Origin: Diplocarpon mali
Lineage: Eukaryota > Ascomycota > Leotiomycetes > Helotiales > Drepanopezizaceae
NCBI GenBank assembly: GCA_024741835.1
Contig: JAENRP010000122.1
Location: 1-64,000 of the forward strand
Direction of reading: 5' to 3'
DNA length: 64,000 nt
The position numbers and the translations under genes are program-made. Numbering within the stretch: position 1 is the first letter of the stretch; every line of letters starts with the position of its first letter. A model generated the notes under the pieces. That model did no database searches, had not been told where the DNA came from, and saw nothing but the letters and a program-made list of their open reading frames with translations. This document shows positions 54,482-64,000 of this stretch, one piece after another.

Positions 54482-55178
54482 TTAGTCGTCATCCTCCTCA
54501 GCCTCATCGTTGACAACGTTGAAGAAGCGGAGCTCGTAGACGCCTTTGGAGGTCGACACGACGCGGAGCCAGTCGCGGAGTTGCTGTTTCTTGAGGAACT
54601 TCTTCGTCCTGATCGTCCCTCGTCAGCATCATCCCGAAAACGATGTTCCACATCCATATCTGTCCCATACGAATCCGGAAATATGTGTCAGGAAAAAACG
54701 CACAAGTACTTGAGGTAACGACCCGAAAACTGGGTGTGCGCGATAACCTCAATCTTTCCATCGCCGACCTGTGAGATCTGCACGGTGTCGCCGAGGTTGC
54801 CAACGCGGCCGTCAACCTTGATCTTGTCTTGCAGAAACTTCTCGAAAGCGGAGACGTCAAAGATCTTATCGCTGGCCGGTTGCGACGCGTTGATGATGAA
54901 CTGCTGTCATTAGCACCATCCCGACTTCTTGCCACCGGGCAGTTACCCCCGCACTAAAACTCCCATCGCAGAGAGCAACGGAGTTGAATCAGAGCCGAGC
55001 GTATAGGGGCGAGGAATCAGTTTCAACATACCTTGTGGGTGACCTTGGCCTTTCCCTTGGAGGACTTCTGCAAAGCACACACAAAATCTTAGCCTACTGC
55101 ATCACGCCGCAACCTCTTCAGGCGGGCCAACAGCAAAGCGCAAGCTTCTCATGGTGTACGTACAGTGGATGGTGCCAT
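54482..55178 (-). CDS. RPL22: 60S ribosomal protein L22 (eL22)
   Basis: A structural protein of the large ribosomal subunit. Four exons give 124 residues: 55164-55178, 55032-55067, 54704-54900 and 54482-54608, with introns of 96, 131 and 95 nt. The product reads [56 protein letters not shown] and [20 protein letters not shown], and ends [17 protein letters not shown], matching fungal L22 along its length including the acidic tail. Exon 1 has only five codons, as is common for intron-rich fungal ribosomal protein genes. Intron 2 ends in a tandem acceptor (ACAGCAG); using the first AG would insert one Gln after THK. Confidence 0.96.
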
Positions 55179-56367
55179 TTTTTTGGGTCTGGGTCGCAAA
55201 GAAATTGATATCCTGCGCCTGGGGTGTTTTTCGTGATGGGGTGTAGAAGAGGTGAGGATGCGGCGGACTTTTTTGAGTGTGGGCGCCAAGTTTGCGCGTC
55301 GCTTAGTTCTAGCGCAGTTCTAAATCATCACATGAGAAAGCAGAAGAAATGGAATAGACGGCATGAAACATGGAATTCGCAGGATCAAGCCAGTAATTGG
55401 CCGTATGTAGATCTGAGCTTGCAACTCGAGCATCTGAAATGGCTCTCCGTCTCCAGACATCGCCAATGGACCAGAACGCTATCTAAGTATACGCATCACA
55501 TGACGGTGTAGGGTCGAATCGTCTTGTTGAAACTGCAATCCCGGAGAACAATATTTGATATGCTTCTGCTTCGACAGCTCATGATCGAATACGGGTAAAC
55601 CACATGACGATCTCGTGGCCCGTTCCCTTGATGTCTGGGGAGACCGCAATCTTCTCCTGTGCTAGCTCTGTACGGAGAATACGCATGCATTTCGTCGTAA
55701 CTACTGGCAAGGTCGCATATGAAGGTTTGAGTGTGTCAACTCAGACGATTGCTTGCGTTATCCAATTGGCGATCCATAAGCTACCAGCCATCTGTCAAAC
55801 AATGCACGGATAGATTTGCAGCCCGTATCCATACTATCATTCAACGCATGGATCCCAGACATTCAAACGCGCACCTTCACGTTTCACGATTAGAACACAG
55901 CATGCCTTGGGTCTGAAATCGTCCTTCGTAGTTAGATTTACACCTAACGGCTTGTTCCGCTCTATTCCAGTCCATTTCCCATTCCCCACTGCCAGGGAGC
56001 AGAGGCCACGAACTAAAAAAATGAGACCAGACGAGTTCCTGCTAGGGCAGGGAGGACGCGCAACAGCATAAAGTTAGCGCGCGCCAGTCACCCTCATGCA
56101 CACTCATCACCACAAGAGTGATGAATCACCTGCACGCCCCGTGGAAACATTGTGAGTTCTAAGCTGCTGCAGCTCCCCGCAGACTTCAGAAGCCGAATAA
56201 GCCGTGGTGCCAACACATCTCTTGAAGTAAGATTAGTGAGAGGAAATCGCTGAACGCCGAGGTTGTGAATCGCAATAATGAGGACGAGGGGAGAATCGGG
56301 AGACCGGCCTCGTCAGGTCAGAGCATTTGGGGTATCGCAGGTGTAAGACGACATTTTTGCATGCGGC
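55179..56367. other. L22 upstream / Pmp3 downstream intergenic region
   Basis: About 1.2 kb. The part next to L22 is its promoter; a T7 run sits just upstream of the start codon. No gene or repeat is supported in the remainder. Confidence 0.4.
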
Positions 56368-56805
56368 TCAGTACTTGAGGATGATGTAGCTGTGGAGCAA
56401 ATGTTAGCAAAAGATTCAAAAATATGATGCCGTCTGCGATCGCTTCTGGACCGTGGGTATCCTCGTCGAGGAGACCCGCTCGACGCGATACTATTGCGAG
56501 GGGGAAAGAGAGACAATCGTACAGAGCGTGGATGATACCGGGAATGTATCCGAGAATAGTCAACAGGATGTTGATGAGCAGGTCGGCACCGCAGCCTCGC
56601 TGGGAGGGTAGTTTGTTAGCTTCGCAGCGCTGCACGCGTATGGGGGGAGCGTACCTCGAGGAATACACCGAGAGGGGGGAGGATGATGGCGAGGATGATC
56701 TTGCAGATGTCGCTGTGAGGGAAGTCAGCCTCCGAACCAGGCGCCGTGAAGGGGTGTGCCGCAGAGGCATCTCCCTTGCTTGTCCTACCTCGCAGTGAAT
56801 GCCAT
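56368..56805 (-). CDS. PMP3: plasma membrane proteolipid 3 (Pmp3/UPF0057 family)
   Basis: A 57-residue protein with two membrane helices that affects plasma-membrane potential and salt tolerance in yeast. Exons are 56789-56805, 56655-56712, 56523-56599 and 56368-56389; introns are 76, 55 and 133 nt. The joined product MAFTASDICKIILAIILPPL, GVFLERGCGADLLINILLTI and LGYIPGIIHALYIILKY matches the family end to end. The second helix is followed directly by the C-terminal IILKY. The gene is not visible as a single open frame; the longest frame here reads through introns. The last exon encodes only seven codons. Confidence 0.96.
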
Positions 56806-58292
56806 CTCTAAGTTGTTTGCTGGTGAATGGTGGAGGATAAGTTTGGTTTGGGGGGTTTTTCGAGGAGGAAGAGAGATAGATTAGGTGTTGGGTATTGTCT
56901 GGAGATGTTGTACGGGATTGGAAAAGGGAAATCGGACGGGAAGCGGGAAGTCTTTATGTGAGGTATTAAGGGGGGCCCACCTCACCCAAGCAAAAGCTTG
57001 CGGCCCTCTGCTCGACTGGGTAGGGGAGCGGGGAGGGAGGAGGGAGGCTGGTATCCAGAGTATGACGTGTGCGCAGAACCAGATCATTCGATCCACTGAC
57101 CTGCCTTGTTCTTCGCTGGCCTGGACATCCGTGGCTTTGAATGCCCTTGGAAAGTATCGTCGTACTCGTATCGTATAGCATGCATGCGCTTGCCGCTCAC
57201 CAGTTCGGCGCACGAGATCTCTCGCCGGTGGAGGTGTGAACAGGCGAGTGCCTTGGAAATTTGTCCCATTACCACCTGATGGACACAGCGTTGGCTGGGA
57301 GACACCGGGACAGATGGACTCGGCACTAGGTAGATACCCGAACTGCCTCTGCACGTGATTTTTACCACGCAGTGTACATGCTACTTACCAGCTTTCTACC
57401 TTGCCGACAAGTGTTTGTACGCAGCACAACAGCGAGGAAGCACAAGACATGAGCCTGTCCCGTGTATCGTGGCAAACACCGTGTTCAGTGGTGAGGGCAT
57501 CCATCGTCCCATCTCATCCCATCCCCGCCCCAAGCTCTCAGCCACCGCCACCGCCACAGCCACAGCCACTACGGTCACCCCCGATGGAAGGCCATCTGAA
57601 AGCCCGGGCACGTTTTCTGCTGTGGCTGAGGCGTGCAAGCCACCGAGGCTGACGCGCACACGAACATGATCCAGCTTCTCGCCATCCAGAAGCGAGGGAG
57701 TGCACATCCGTCCATGGGACGCCAAAGAGGCCATGCGACGGGAGGTGAAGTGAAGCAAAAGAAAGCCGCTGGCGCTGGTGGATTCTGAAAGGTCGCGGAC
57801 TCGTACGCGCATGGAGTGGAGATCGTATTAAAAGATGCGCTCTACCCCGTGCCTCGTACCTCCGAGCATTCCGGACCCTGGCGAAGGATTCTTCCCAGCG
57901 AGAATGATGACGAGGACGGATTCGCGCACGCCCAGCTCACCTCCGGCCTTTCGACGGCCTCGACCCAGATTCCCCAGAACCTCAGGCTCCAGCTCCACCG
58001 TGACGACGTCGGCGACGGCACTTTGCATCTCTCCCATCATCATGATACCAGGTCTTCCCACGTGTGTTGAGACCTCCTGTGTGCGGCAAAAGCAAATCTA
58101 CACTTGGCTTTCCATCGCATCGCCAATGTGCTGCTCAGACCCAGACCCCGGTGCCCCCTCCCCAAGGCCGCGCCGTGCTCAGATAAACTCGCTCCCCCGA
58201 CCAAGAAATTTCTTATCGGCCGAAACTCCACCCCACACCCCAAAACCCAGATCAAGTCGAATGGTCCATGACCCCCAATTTCCGCCCTCACG
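56806..58292. other. divergent intergenic region
   Basis: About 1.5 kb between divergent PMP3 and the YchF-related GTPase. It holds a short (CCACCG/CCACAG)n repeat at 57540-57572 and pyrimidine-rich sequence upstream of the GTPase start. The open frames (57355-57669, 57835-58311) look compositional. Confidence 0.4.
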
Positions 58293-59774
58293 ATGCCTCG
58301 AGACCCCCTGATCGGACTGGTCGGCAAGCCTTCGAGCGGCAAAAGCACCACCTTGAACAGCTTGACCGATTCCACCGCCAAAGTCGGTTCGTGATCCCCT
58401 TCCCTCAACTCGGAGTCTCATGTCTCTACCCCTCCAATGCCCTCGAGGCAAGAAGACCAAGAGACCCGCGCTCACGAAAACACAGGCAATTTCCCGTAAG
58501 ACCCGGCCACACATCTGCGAACGTGCGAGTACATGCTGAAGATACGCGGTTAGCTTCACTACCATCGACCCCCAACGCGCCATCGGCTACCTGCAAATCT
58601 CCTGCGCATGCGCGCGCCACGGCCTCTCAGACAGGTGCAAACCCAACTACGGGGCCTGCGTCGACGGGCGCCGTTCCGTTCCCATCGAGCTGCTCGACGT
58701 AGCCGGGCTCGTGCCAGGTGCCCACGAAGGCAAGGGGCTGGGAAACAGGTTCCTGGACGATCTGCGCCATGCGGATGCACTGGTTCATGTGGTGGATGTG
58801 AGCGGGACGACGGATGCGGAGGGCAAGGCCACCAGGGGCTATGACCCGTCGCAGGACATCCTCTGGTTGCGCTCCGAGATCGTGCAGTGGATTCTGGGAA
58901 ATCTCATGAAGAAGTGGGGATCTCTTAAACGGCGACATATTGCCGTCAAAGCAACCGCTGTCGAGACCCTCCAGGGCCAGTTCTCAGGATACGGCTCGAC
59001 GGCCGTCGTAGTCGCGCGGACACTGGATAGACTCGGCCTGAAGGAGCCGCTAGAGCACTGGTCCAACGAGACGATTGAGAAGGTGGTAAACGCCTTCACG
59101 GACGAGAAGTTCCCCACGGTCATCGCACTCAACAAGATTGACCACGCCGACGCAGACAAGAACATCAGCAAGATCGCCAAGATGCAGGACCCGGCCGCCA
59201 TCGTGCTCTGCTCAGCCATCTCCGAGGTTTTTCTGCGGAAACTCGCCAAGCAGGGCTTCATCAGATACACTGAAGGCAGCGAGTTCGTCGACACGCGGGA
59301 AGACCTCATCGCGGACGGGGACCCCGACGGCGGCGGCCTCAAGGAGCTCGACGAGAAGCTCAAGAACCGCATCGAGAACCTGAAAGACATGGTGCTGTAC
59401 CGCTTTGGCTCGACGGGCGTCGTGCAGGTGTTATCCCGCGCTGCCGAGCTGCTCGGCCTCGTCCCCGTATTCCCTGTGAAGAATATCTCGAGCTTCGGCG
59501 CGGGAGGCGGAGCGAACAGCCCTGTGTTCAGGGACTGTGTGCTGGTGAAGAAGAACACGACGGTGGCGGAGTGCGCGCGCAAGGTGATTGGGGATGCGCC
59601 CTTGGCCTACGTGGAGGGTGCTGGGGGCGTGCGAGTTGCAGAGGATGATGTGGTTGCGGTGGGGAAGAACGATGTTTGTTTCCTTTTCTCACGACGGCTC
59701 CCCTCGCTTCCTTGGTCTTGGAAAGGTCAAGCTAACAGCAACAGATCCTCTCCTTCAAAGTCGGCAGAGCATAG
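58293..59774 (+). CDS. YGR210C-type YchF/OBG-family GTPase
   Basis: A 417-residue GTPase of the YchF-related group, close to S. cerevisiae Ygr210c and archaeal relatives; its role is probably ribosome-associated but undefined. Exons are 58293-58386, 58486-58495 (10 nt), 58554-59673 and 59745-59774. P-loop GKPSSGKST lies at residues 11-19. The microexon restores [20 protein letters not shown], the switch I region. Then come G3 [23 protein letters not shown]4 ALNKIDHAD and a C-terminal TGS-like domain ending ILSFKVGRA. The whole N-terminus, including the P-loop, comes from a frame with no long open reading frame, so automated calls could start falsely at 58711. It is convergent with the small gene at 59985. 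Confidence 0.93.
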
Positions 59775-59984
59775 AGCTACCTCATCCAGCATACGGCGTC
59801 ACGGCACGGAGCATAACCCTGGCGTTCTGGGATCCGGTTGGTAGCTACTGGTCTGGCGGAAATACAATCTTCCATTCTCAGGAAAACCTTTCTCCTATAC
59901 TACATGCGCAATTTCAATCCCCTCTCTCAATCTTCTCTCTCATCGCATCCCCGCCAAAGCAATTCTCTCCCTGTGCTCACAAGA
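59775..59984. other. convergent 3' spacer
   Basis: 210 bp separate the two convergent stop codons. Pyrimidine-rich; no feature seen. Confidence 0.3.
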
Positions 59985-60554
59985 TCAATCCTTCCCACCC
60001 CTATCATCCTGCATGCCCAGCGTATCTGGTGCCTCGGGAAACTCCTCCTAATCATGGCATCAGAACACTTTCTCCCGACAAACTCACAAATTACTCCCCG
60101 AGGTGCCACCCAGATCCTCACGACGACCACCGAAGCAAGGAGAAGGAAAACTAACCTTCGCCTTGCGATTCGCATCGCCCGCCTGCTCCGTCGCCCCGCG
60201 GCTACCCTCCTCCCCACCCCTCGCCCTCTCCGCCTTACCCTCACGGCTGGCATCATGCTGCACGTTATGCGCGTCGCCCTCGCGGACGGTGTTGTCCTCT
60301 GCCTTGCGTCCCTCCCACTTTTGCGATCTGGCGCTCGCGCTGAGCGCCCGCTGCGCAGGCGCGGGGACGGGGACGCTGTAGCGCGCCCGGATCGTGGTCG
60401 GGTTCCTCTGTGTCGGGGCTGCGAGCAGGAGCGGAAGCGCGGGCGTGAGTGAGTTGCGGACGAGGTGCGGTCTCGAGAAAGGGGCGTGCCGGGTGGCGAG
60501 GGCCCTGGACTGGGCGTGTGGGATGCGGTGGACGGCGCGGAAGGGCGATCGCAT
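59985..60554 (-). CDS. small probable mitochondrial protein, unknown function
   Basis: Two exons (60156-60554 and 59985-60047, 108-nt intron GTTAGT...ATTAG) give 153 residues. The N-terminus is Arg/Ser/Ala-rich without acidic residues for about 95 positions (MRSPFRAVHRIPHAQSRALA..., RALSASARS), a strong mitochondrial-presequence pattern. The rest is hydrophilic and charged, with the conserved-looking C-terminus EEFPEAPDTLGMQDDRG. I recall similar endings in short uncharacterised fungal proteins but no function. The start is the ATG in context CAGCACCATGCG. A (GT)n(GA)n microsatellite lies just upstream; extending the frame through it gives a repetitive Leu/Ser/His leader that I reject. Confidence 0.6.
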
Positions 60555-60581
60555 GGTGCTGGCGATGGGCTTTGGACTATA

Positions 60582-60591
60582 TGCGTGTTTA

Positions 60592-60630
<39 letters not shown>

Positions 60631-60635
60631 AAGAA
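60582..60635. repeat. compound (GT)n(GA)n microsatellite
   Basis: About nine GT units are followed by about eleven GA units, starting roughly 30 bp upstream of the small mitochondrial protein's ATG. On that gene's coding strand it is a TC/AC pyrimidine-rich leader. Confidence 0.85.
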
Positions 60636-61224
60636 GGTCAAGCTTGGCTGGAGGATGAGATGGGTGGCGTGGGGCAGCTAGCGAGCTTCCCCAGACTCGA
60701 TCGAGCTGAGATCGTGTCGTCATCCGCTCTCGATGGGTGTTGCTGACGCTGCATGTGACCGGCACGCTCTACGCACGAGAGTGCCGAGGGCGCAAGGTGA
60801 GGAAGGTGTGGATACGATGGCCGTTGGGAGGTGACAGACGAGGGGATTGATCACTTGCGGCAGGGGAGTGAAGGTCGACGAGCGCGCATCTGATAACGGC
60901 AATCACATTGGAACCCGCAACCTTGTAGATGAAACTACCGGCATCGATACCAAATCTACACGCCTTCCCTTGACAAGCAGCGAGGATTCCAATCCCTTTC
61001 CATTCTACCACCAGTTGTTAAACATAAATCCGAGCCAATGTCCAATGCTGGCTGTCCCACAGGCACATCTCGTCCCAACTAGACACAAGCCATTTTCAAC
61101 ACCACTCCTGCTGACGCCCGCTCGTTGACGTCAATCCCACGGACCGATCGACACCAAACCCCTCTCGCAGCCGACCCCAGAGAAACAGACTCCAAGCACC
61201 AGGAATATCAGAGGAGCCGTGGAC
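60636..61224. other. intergenic region
   Basis: About 590 bp between the small gene and the 3' end of the Zn2Cys6 activator. No gene, repeat or RNA signature is visible. Confidence 0.35.
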
Positions 61225-63988
61225 TCATAATCCAAACGTCGCACCCAATCCCTCGAGTGAATACTCTTGCCCAGCCCCCATCAGATACTGCTCATACGCA
61301 AAGTCATGCCCCCCGCCTAATCCCACGTCACTCGACGACATCTCCTCCCCAGAACTGAGGCTCTCCTCGCTCAAGCTCAGCACGCTCCTCGCAGCCCCTG
61401 GCGCGGCGTCCCCGAGCTCATTCGTCGTCAGGGACGCCATATACCACTGCGAGTCCAGGGACCACGTCTCGTAGTTGGAGCACGCGTTTTCGAGGGATAG
61501 GGTCGGGCAGCCGTGTATAGCACCAGAGATATGGGCTTGCCCGCCATCCAGGGAGCTGAGCAGAGCCTCCCATTGGGAAGCCGATACACCAGTCTGGTTG
61601 GGCTTCTTGTTTGCGGAGCCAACGCTGTGGAAGAGAGGCGTGTGCGCGCTGCTTTGTGGGGGCGGAGAACGTGCTTGCGCGGGTGATTGGGGTTGTGAGA
61701 CGAAAGGGGTGTTGCTGAGGGATGGGTAGTTGAGGTTAGGCGGCTTTCTCGACCTGCAGGGGCGAGGTTTTCGCATTGACGGTAATTGGGAGGGCGGAGG
61801 CGGATAGATGTATGGGGAGATTGGGGGTTCGGACCATGTTGAGTCGACGGAGGAGCGCCCGTGGGAAGAATATTCGTGGTGGGGGCTGATATTGGGAACG
61901 GTGGCGCGGCGCAGCTTGTCCTGCCGGGAGAGGAGATCGCTTTCGCTCAGGCTGGCGCTCCCATGGCGGTAGATCTGGGGGCGGAGGTGTTGCCTTGCGA
62001 CAGACGGGGAGGGGAGAAGATCTGAGGTCCTCAGATCAGCCATCCCGGGAAGGCCTCTCCCTGTGAGTTCTGGCGCCATAGAGAAACTGAGACTCTTGAA
62101 ATCTGCTGCGCCGGGCGCGTGCGCCTTCTCCAGGAGTTGGACGACCGTGGCAACTAGACGTTGGCCGTCTTTCACGAGCCTGCCTTCTTGTTTGAGGTCG
62201 AGACCTTGGTAGAGGATGCTCAGCCCACAGAGGGTCAGCATCTCGTTCTTGTTCAGGCAGAATGAGAATGACATGCTTCTCTCGTCGAGGAGCTGCACAA
62301 TCTGAATGATGTGTTTGCTAGAATCAGCGACCGAGAGGACGGAGGGTGCTGACCTGTGGCCGAGAGTTGAGCCGGCGGCGGGACGATGTATCAGGGAACG
62401 GATGTGGTAGTAAGCGAGTGACTCTTTGCATTAGCTGAGGCTGGCATTCGCGTGGCGCTGTGCTTACCAGTATGGCAGAACGACTTCCCGTGATGTCCGT
62501 TGAAGGCTTGTCTTGGACGAACGTAAGCTTCAAGTGGGTGGGAAGCTGAGCAGACCACTCCTTCAACTCTCCCTCGAGCGAAGCAAGAGAGTGGAGAGAA
62601 AGATCATGGACGGCGGCGGCGGGGTAGCTCTGATCCAGAACCCTGGACAAAATACGAGATACGCGGAACAGAGCCAAGGCACTCGAGATCTTGGTCGACT
62701 CCCCAGGAATTGTTGGCTGGAGCCCCTTCTCAGTCACATGCTCCTCGTCGGTACTGGACGGATACTCTGCATGGATATCCTCCTCCTTGAGAAGTTTCGG
62801 GAGGCCCAGTAGCGCAGCAGAGAAGCTGGGTATGTCAGCTGACCGAAGTCACACGTGCAGCTTGAGTCTTACCAGTCAAGGGTGTACAGGGTCCAGAACA
62901 CCTTCTTCCGCGTTTCCGTCGCAAGAGCGCCGAATGAGAATCGCTTCTGGCTCTGGTGCAAGCCAAGTCGATGCGACAGTCCGACCGCAATGCTCTTGTA
63001 GTGTTGGAGGCGAGTGTAGTCGGCTTTCGAAGTGCAATACATGATGGCGAGAACAAGACATTGGAGGGTCACAAAGGTGTTATCCATGAGAACAGACTCC
63101 AGCGATTGCCGCCATCGATCCTCAACGAGTGCAATGTTCGCTTTGTCGGGGAGATCGCTCGAGATTCCGGCGATACCAAATACAAGGTGTAACTGAGCCA
63201 AGGTGTGGGGCTCCGTCACATGTTCCGGGGTCGACATGTACTCCTCGTACAAGCGAAGGAAGGTTGGTTTGTGAAGCACCGGGAAGAGAGGCGCCCACTC
63301 CTGGAAGAACACGTTCACCCACCGATCGGAGAACATGCGGGGAGGTGCGGTCGACGTCTCTGACCCAGCGACCCGAGGGAGTGGAAACCCTTCGTCTTGG
63401 ATGTGGAGGAGACCTTCGGTGTTGATGCGGGCAAGAGGTTTCCCCCTCTCCTGGATCCTCCGGATGAAGGCCTCTGCAATGGATTAGCGATGCTTGTTAG
63501 CACTTTCATGCTCGCTCAACGAACGTACCGACGAAGGCTCGACCGCTCGAGGCCCCCGCCAAGTAGGAGTCGGCGTTCTCGGCCCCGAACAGGACCGGCG
63601 ATGCGTGGACGCGAAAAACATCGTCCTGCGGAGGTGTTGCGAAGAGTTCCCGCCGACTCTCGAGAGATGGCGAGGCGGACGCGGACATGGACGGGTAGCG
63701 ACTCGAATTTGACAACATGTCGATCTTCTCGTCCTTCTCGTCTAGCAGGTCCTTCAGCTCCCGCACCTCGCCCTCCAGCGCGCGAACTCTCTCCTCCAAC
63801 GACTCGGTGTATCCTCGTGGGAAAGCGCGTCGGCTGAGCTTGTCGCTGGTTCTGCACTCGAAGCCGACGTGGGCGCATTGGGAACAACACGGCCGGATGC
63901 CATCGCACCGTATCTTCTTGCTGCGACACCGGTCGCAGGCTTGGGCGATCCGGCTGTGCGCATTCGATCCTACCTGGATCACTTTCAT
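61225..63988 (-). CDS. Cat8/FacB-type Zn2Cys6 transcriptional activator
   Basis: A nuclear regulator related to Cat8 and FacB/Acu-15, which activate acetate, gluconeogenic and glyoxylate genes. Exons are 63529-63988, 62873-63473, 62468-62825 and 61225-62421 (introns 55, 47 and 46 nt), giving 871 residues from the ATG at 63988. The C6 cluster has Cys18, 21, 28, 35, 38 and 45 in [19 protein letters not shown]. It is followed by the [20 protein letters not shown] linker and a leucine-heptad coiled coil ([16 protein letters not shown]). The fungal transcription factor domain includes [40 protein letters not shown] and [16 protein letters not shown]. The Ser/Pro-rich C-terminus ends with acidic activation-like sequence and [10 protein letters not shown]. 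An acceptor-like CGCACAG at 63954-63960 suggests that the true N-terminus may lie in an exon beyond the right edge. Confidence 0.9.
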
Positions 63989-64000
63989 AGGAAGGATTCC

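Noticed and set aside
58711..59844. Open frame taken alone as a complete GTPase
   Set aside because: It starts downstream of the P-loop and reads into the last intron; upstream and downstream exons complete the protein.

Overview
This window looks like nuclear DNA of a filamentous ascomycete (Pezizomycotina). The genes are monocistronic and carry short introns, mostly 45-130 nt, of the form GT...(C)TAAC...AG. The gene content includes an AbaA-type TEA regulator, a Cat8/FacB-type Zn2Cys6 activator, Mrd1, a DUF155 (Rmd1/Sif) protein and a Pmp3 proteolipid. I cannot name the genus. Runs of N (single bases near 20480 and 26037, four bases at 31258-31261) mark small assembly gaps, so some single-base disruptions may be artefacts. 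Exon joins were worked out by hand from splice signals and reading phase; every multi-exon model given as a CDS sums to a whole number of codons.

Layout. 0-6 kb: UAP1 (UDP-GlcNAc pyrophosphorylase) and a divergent TDG-type DNA glycosylase, then a DUF155 membrane protein. 6-13 kb: gene-poor DNA with a decayed phosphotransferase-like pseudogene and one intact SprT-like metalloprotease. 13-20.2 kb: abaA-like TEA factor, MRD1 (18S rRNA processing) and a divergent dynein light chain with six exons. 20.2-36 kb: a GC-rich island full of micro- and minisatellites with only two genes, an ELL-like elongation factor and a DUF2237 protein. 36-41.6 kb: MGS1/WRNIP1 AAA+ ATPase, a disrupted small gene, a small hypothetical gene and gamma-tubulin. 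41.9-46.5 kb: NUP85-like nucleoporin, divergent from gamma-tubulin, then a family 8 glycosyltransferase. 47.5-50.7 kb: a 1000-residue SLIP-GC/dynamin-like GTPase. 52.4-56.8 kb: mitochondrial carrier, ribosomal protein L22, Pmp3. 58.3-64 kb: YGR210C-type YchF-related GTPase with a 10-nt microexon, a small probable mitochondrial protein, and a Cat8/FacB activator reaching the right edge.

How the genes relate. Most are unlinked housekeeping functions: cell-wall precursor supply, DNA repair, ribosome biogenesis and translation, transcription elongation, nuclear pore and spindle pole. No biosynthetic cluster, CRISPR array, tRNA or rRNA was found. The clearest shared regulation is the 334-bp promoter between gamma-tubulin and the nucleoporin, which carries MluI-box and E2F/SBF-like motifs typical of cell-cycle genes. 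I did not find a convincing new multi-gene system. The items most worth a second look are the two pseudogenes, the two GC-AG introns, the microexon, the large GTPase and the repeat island.
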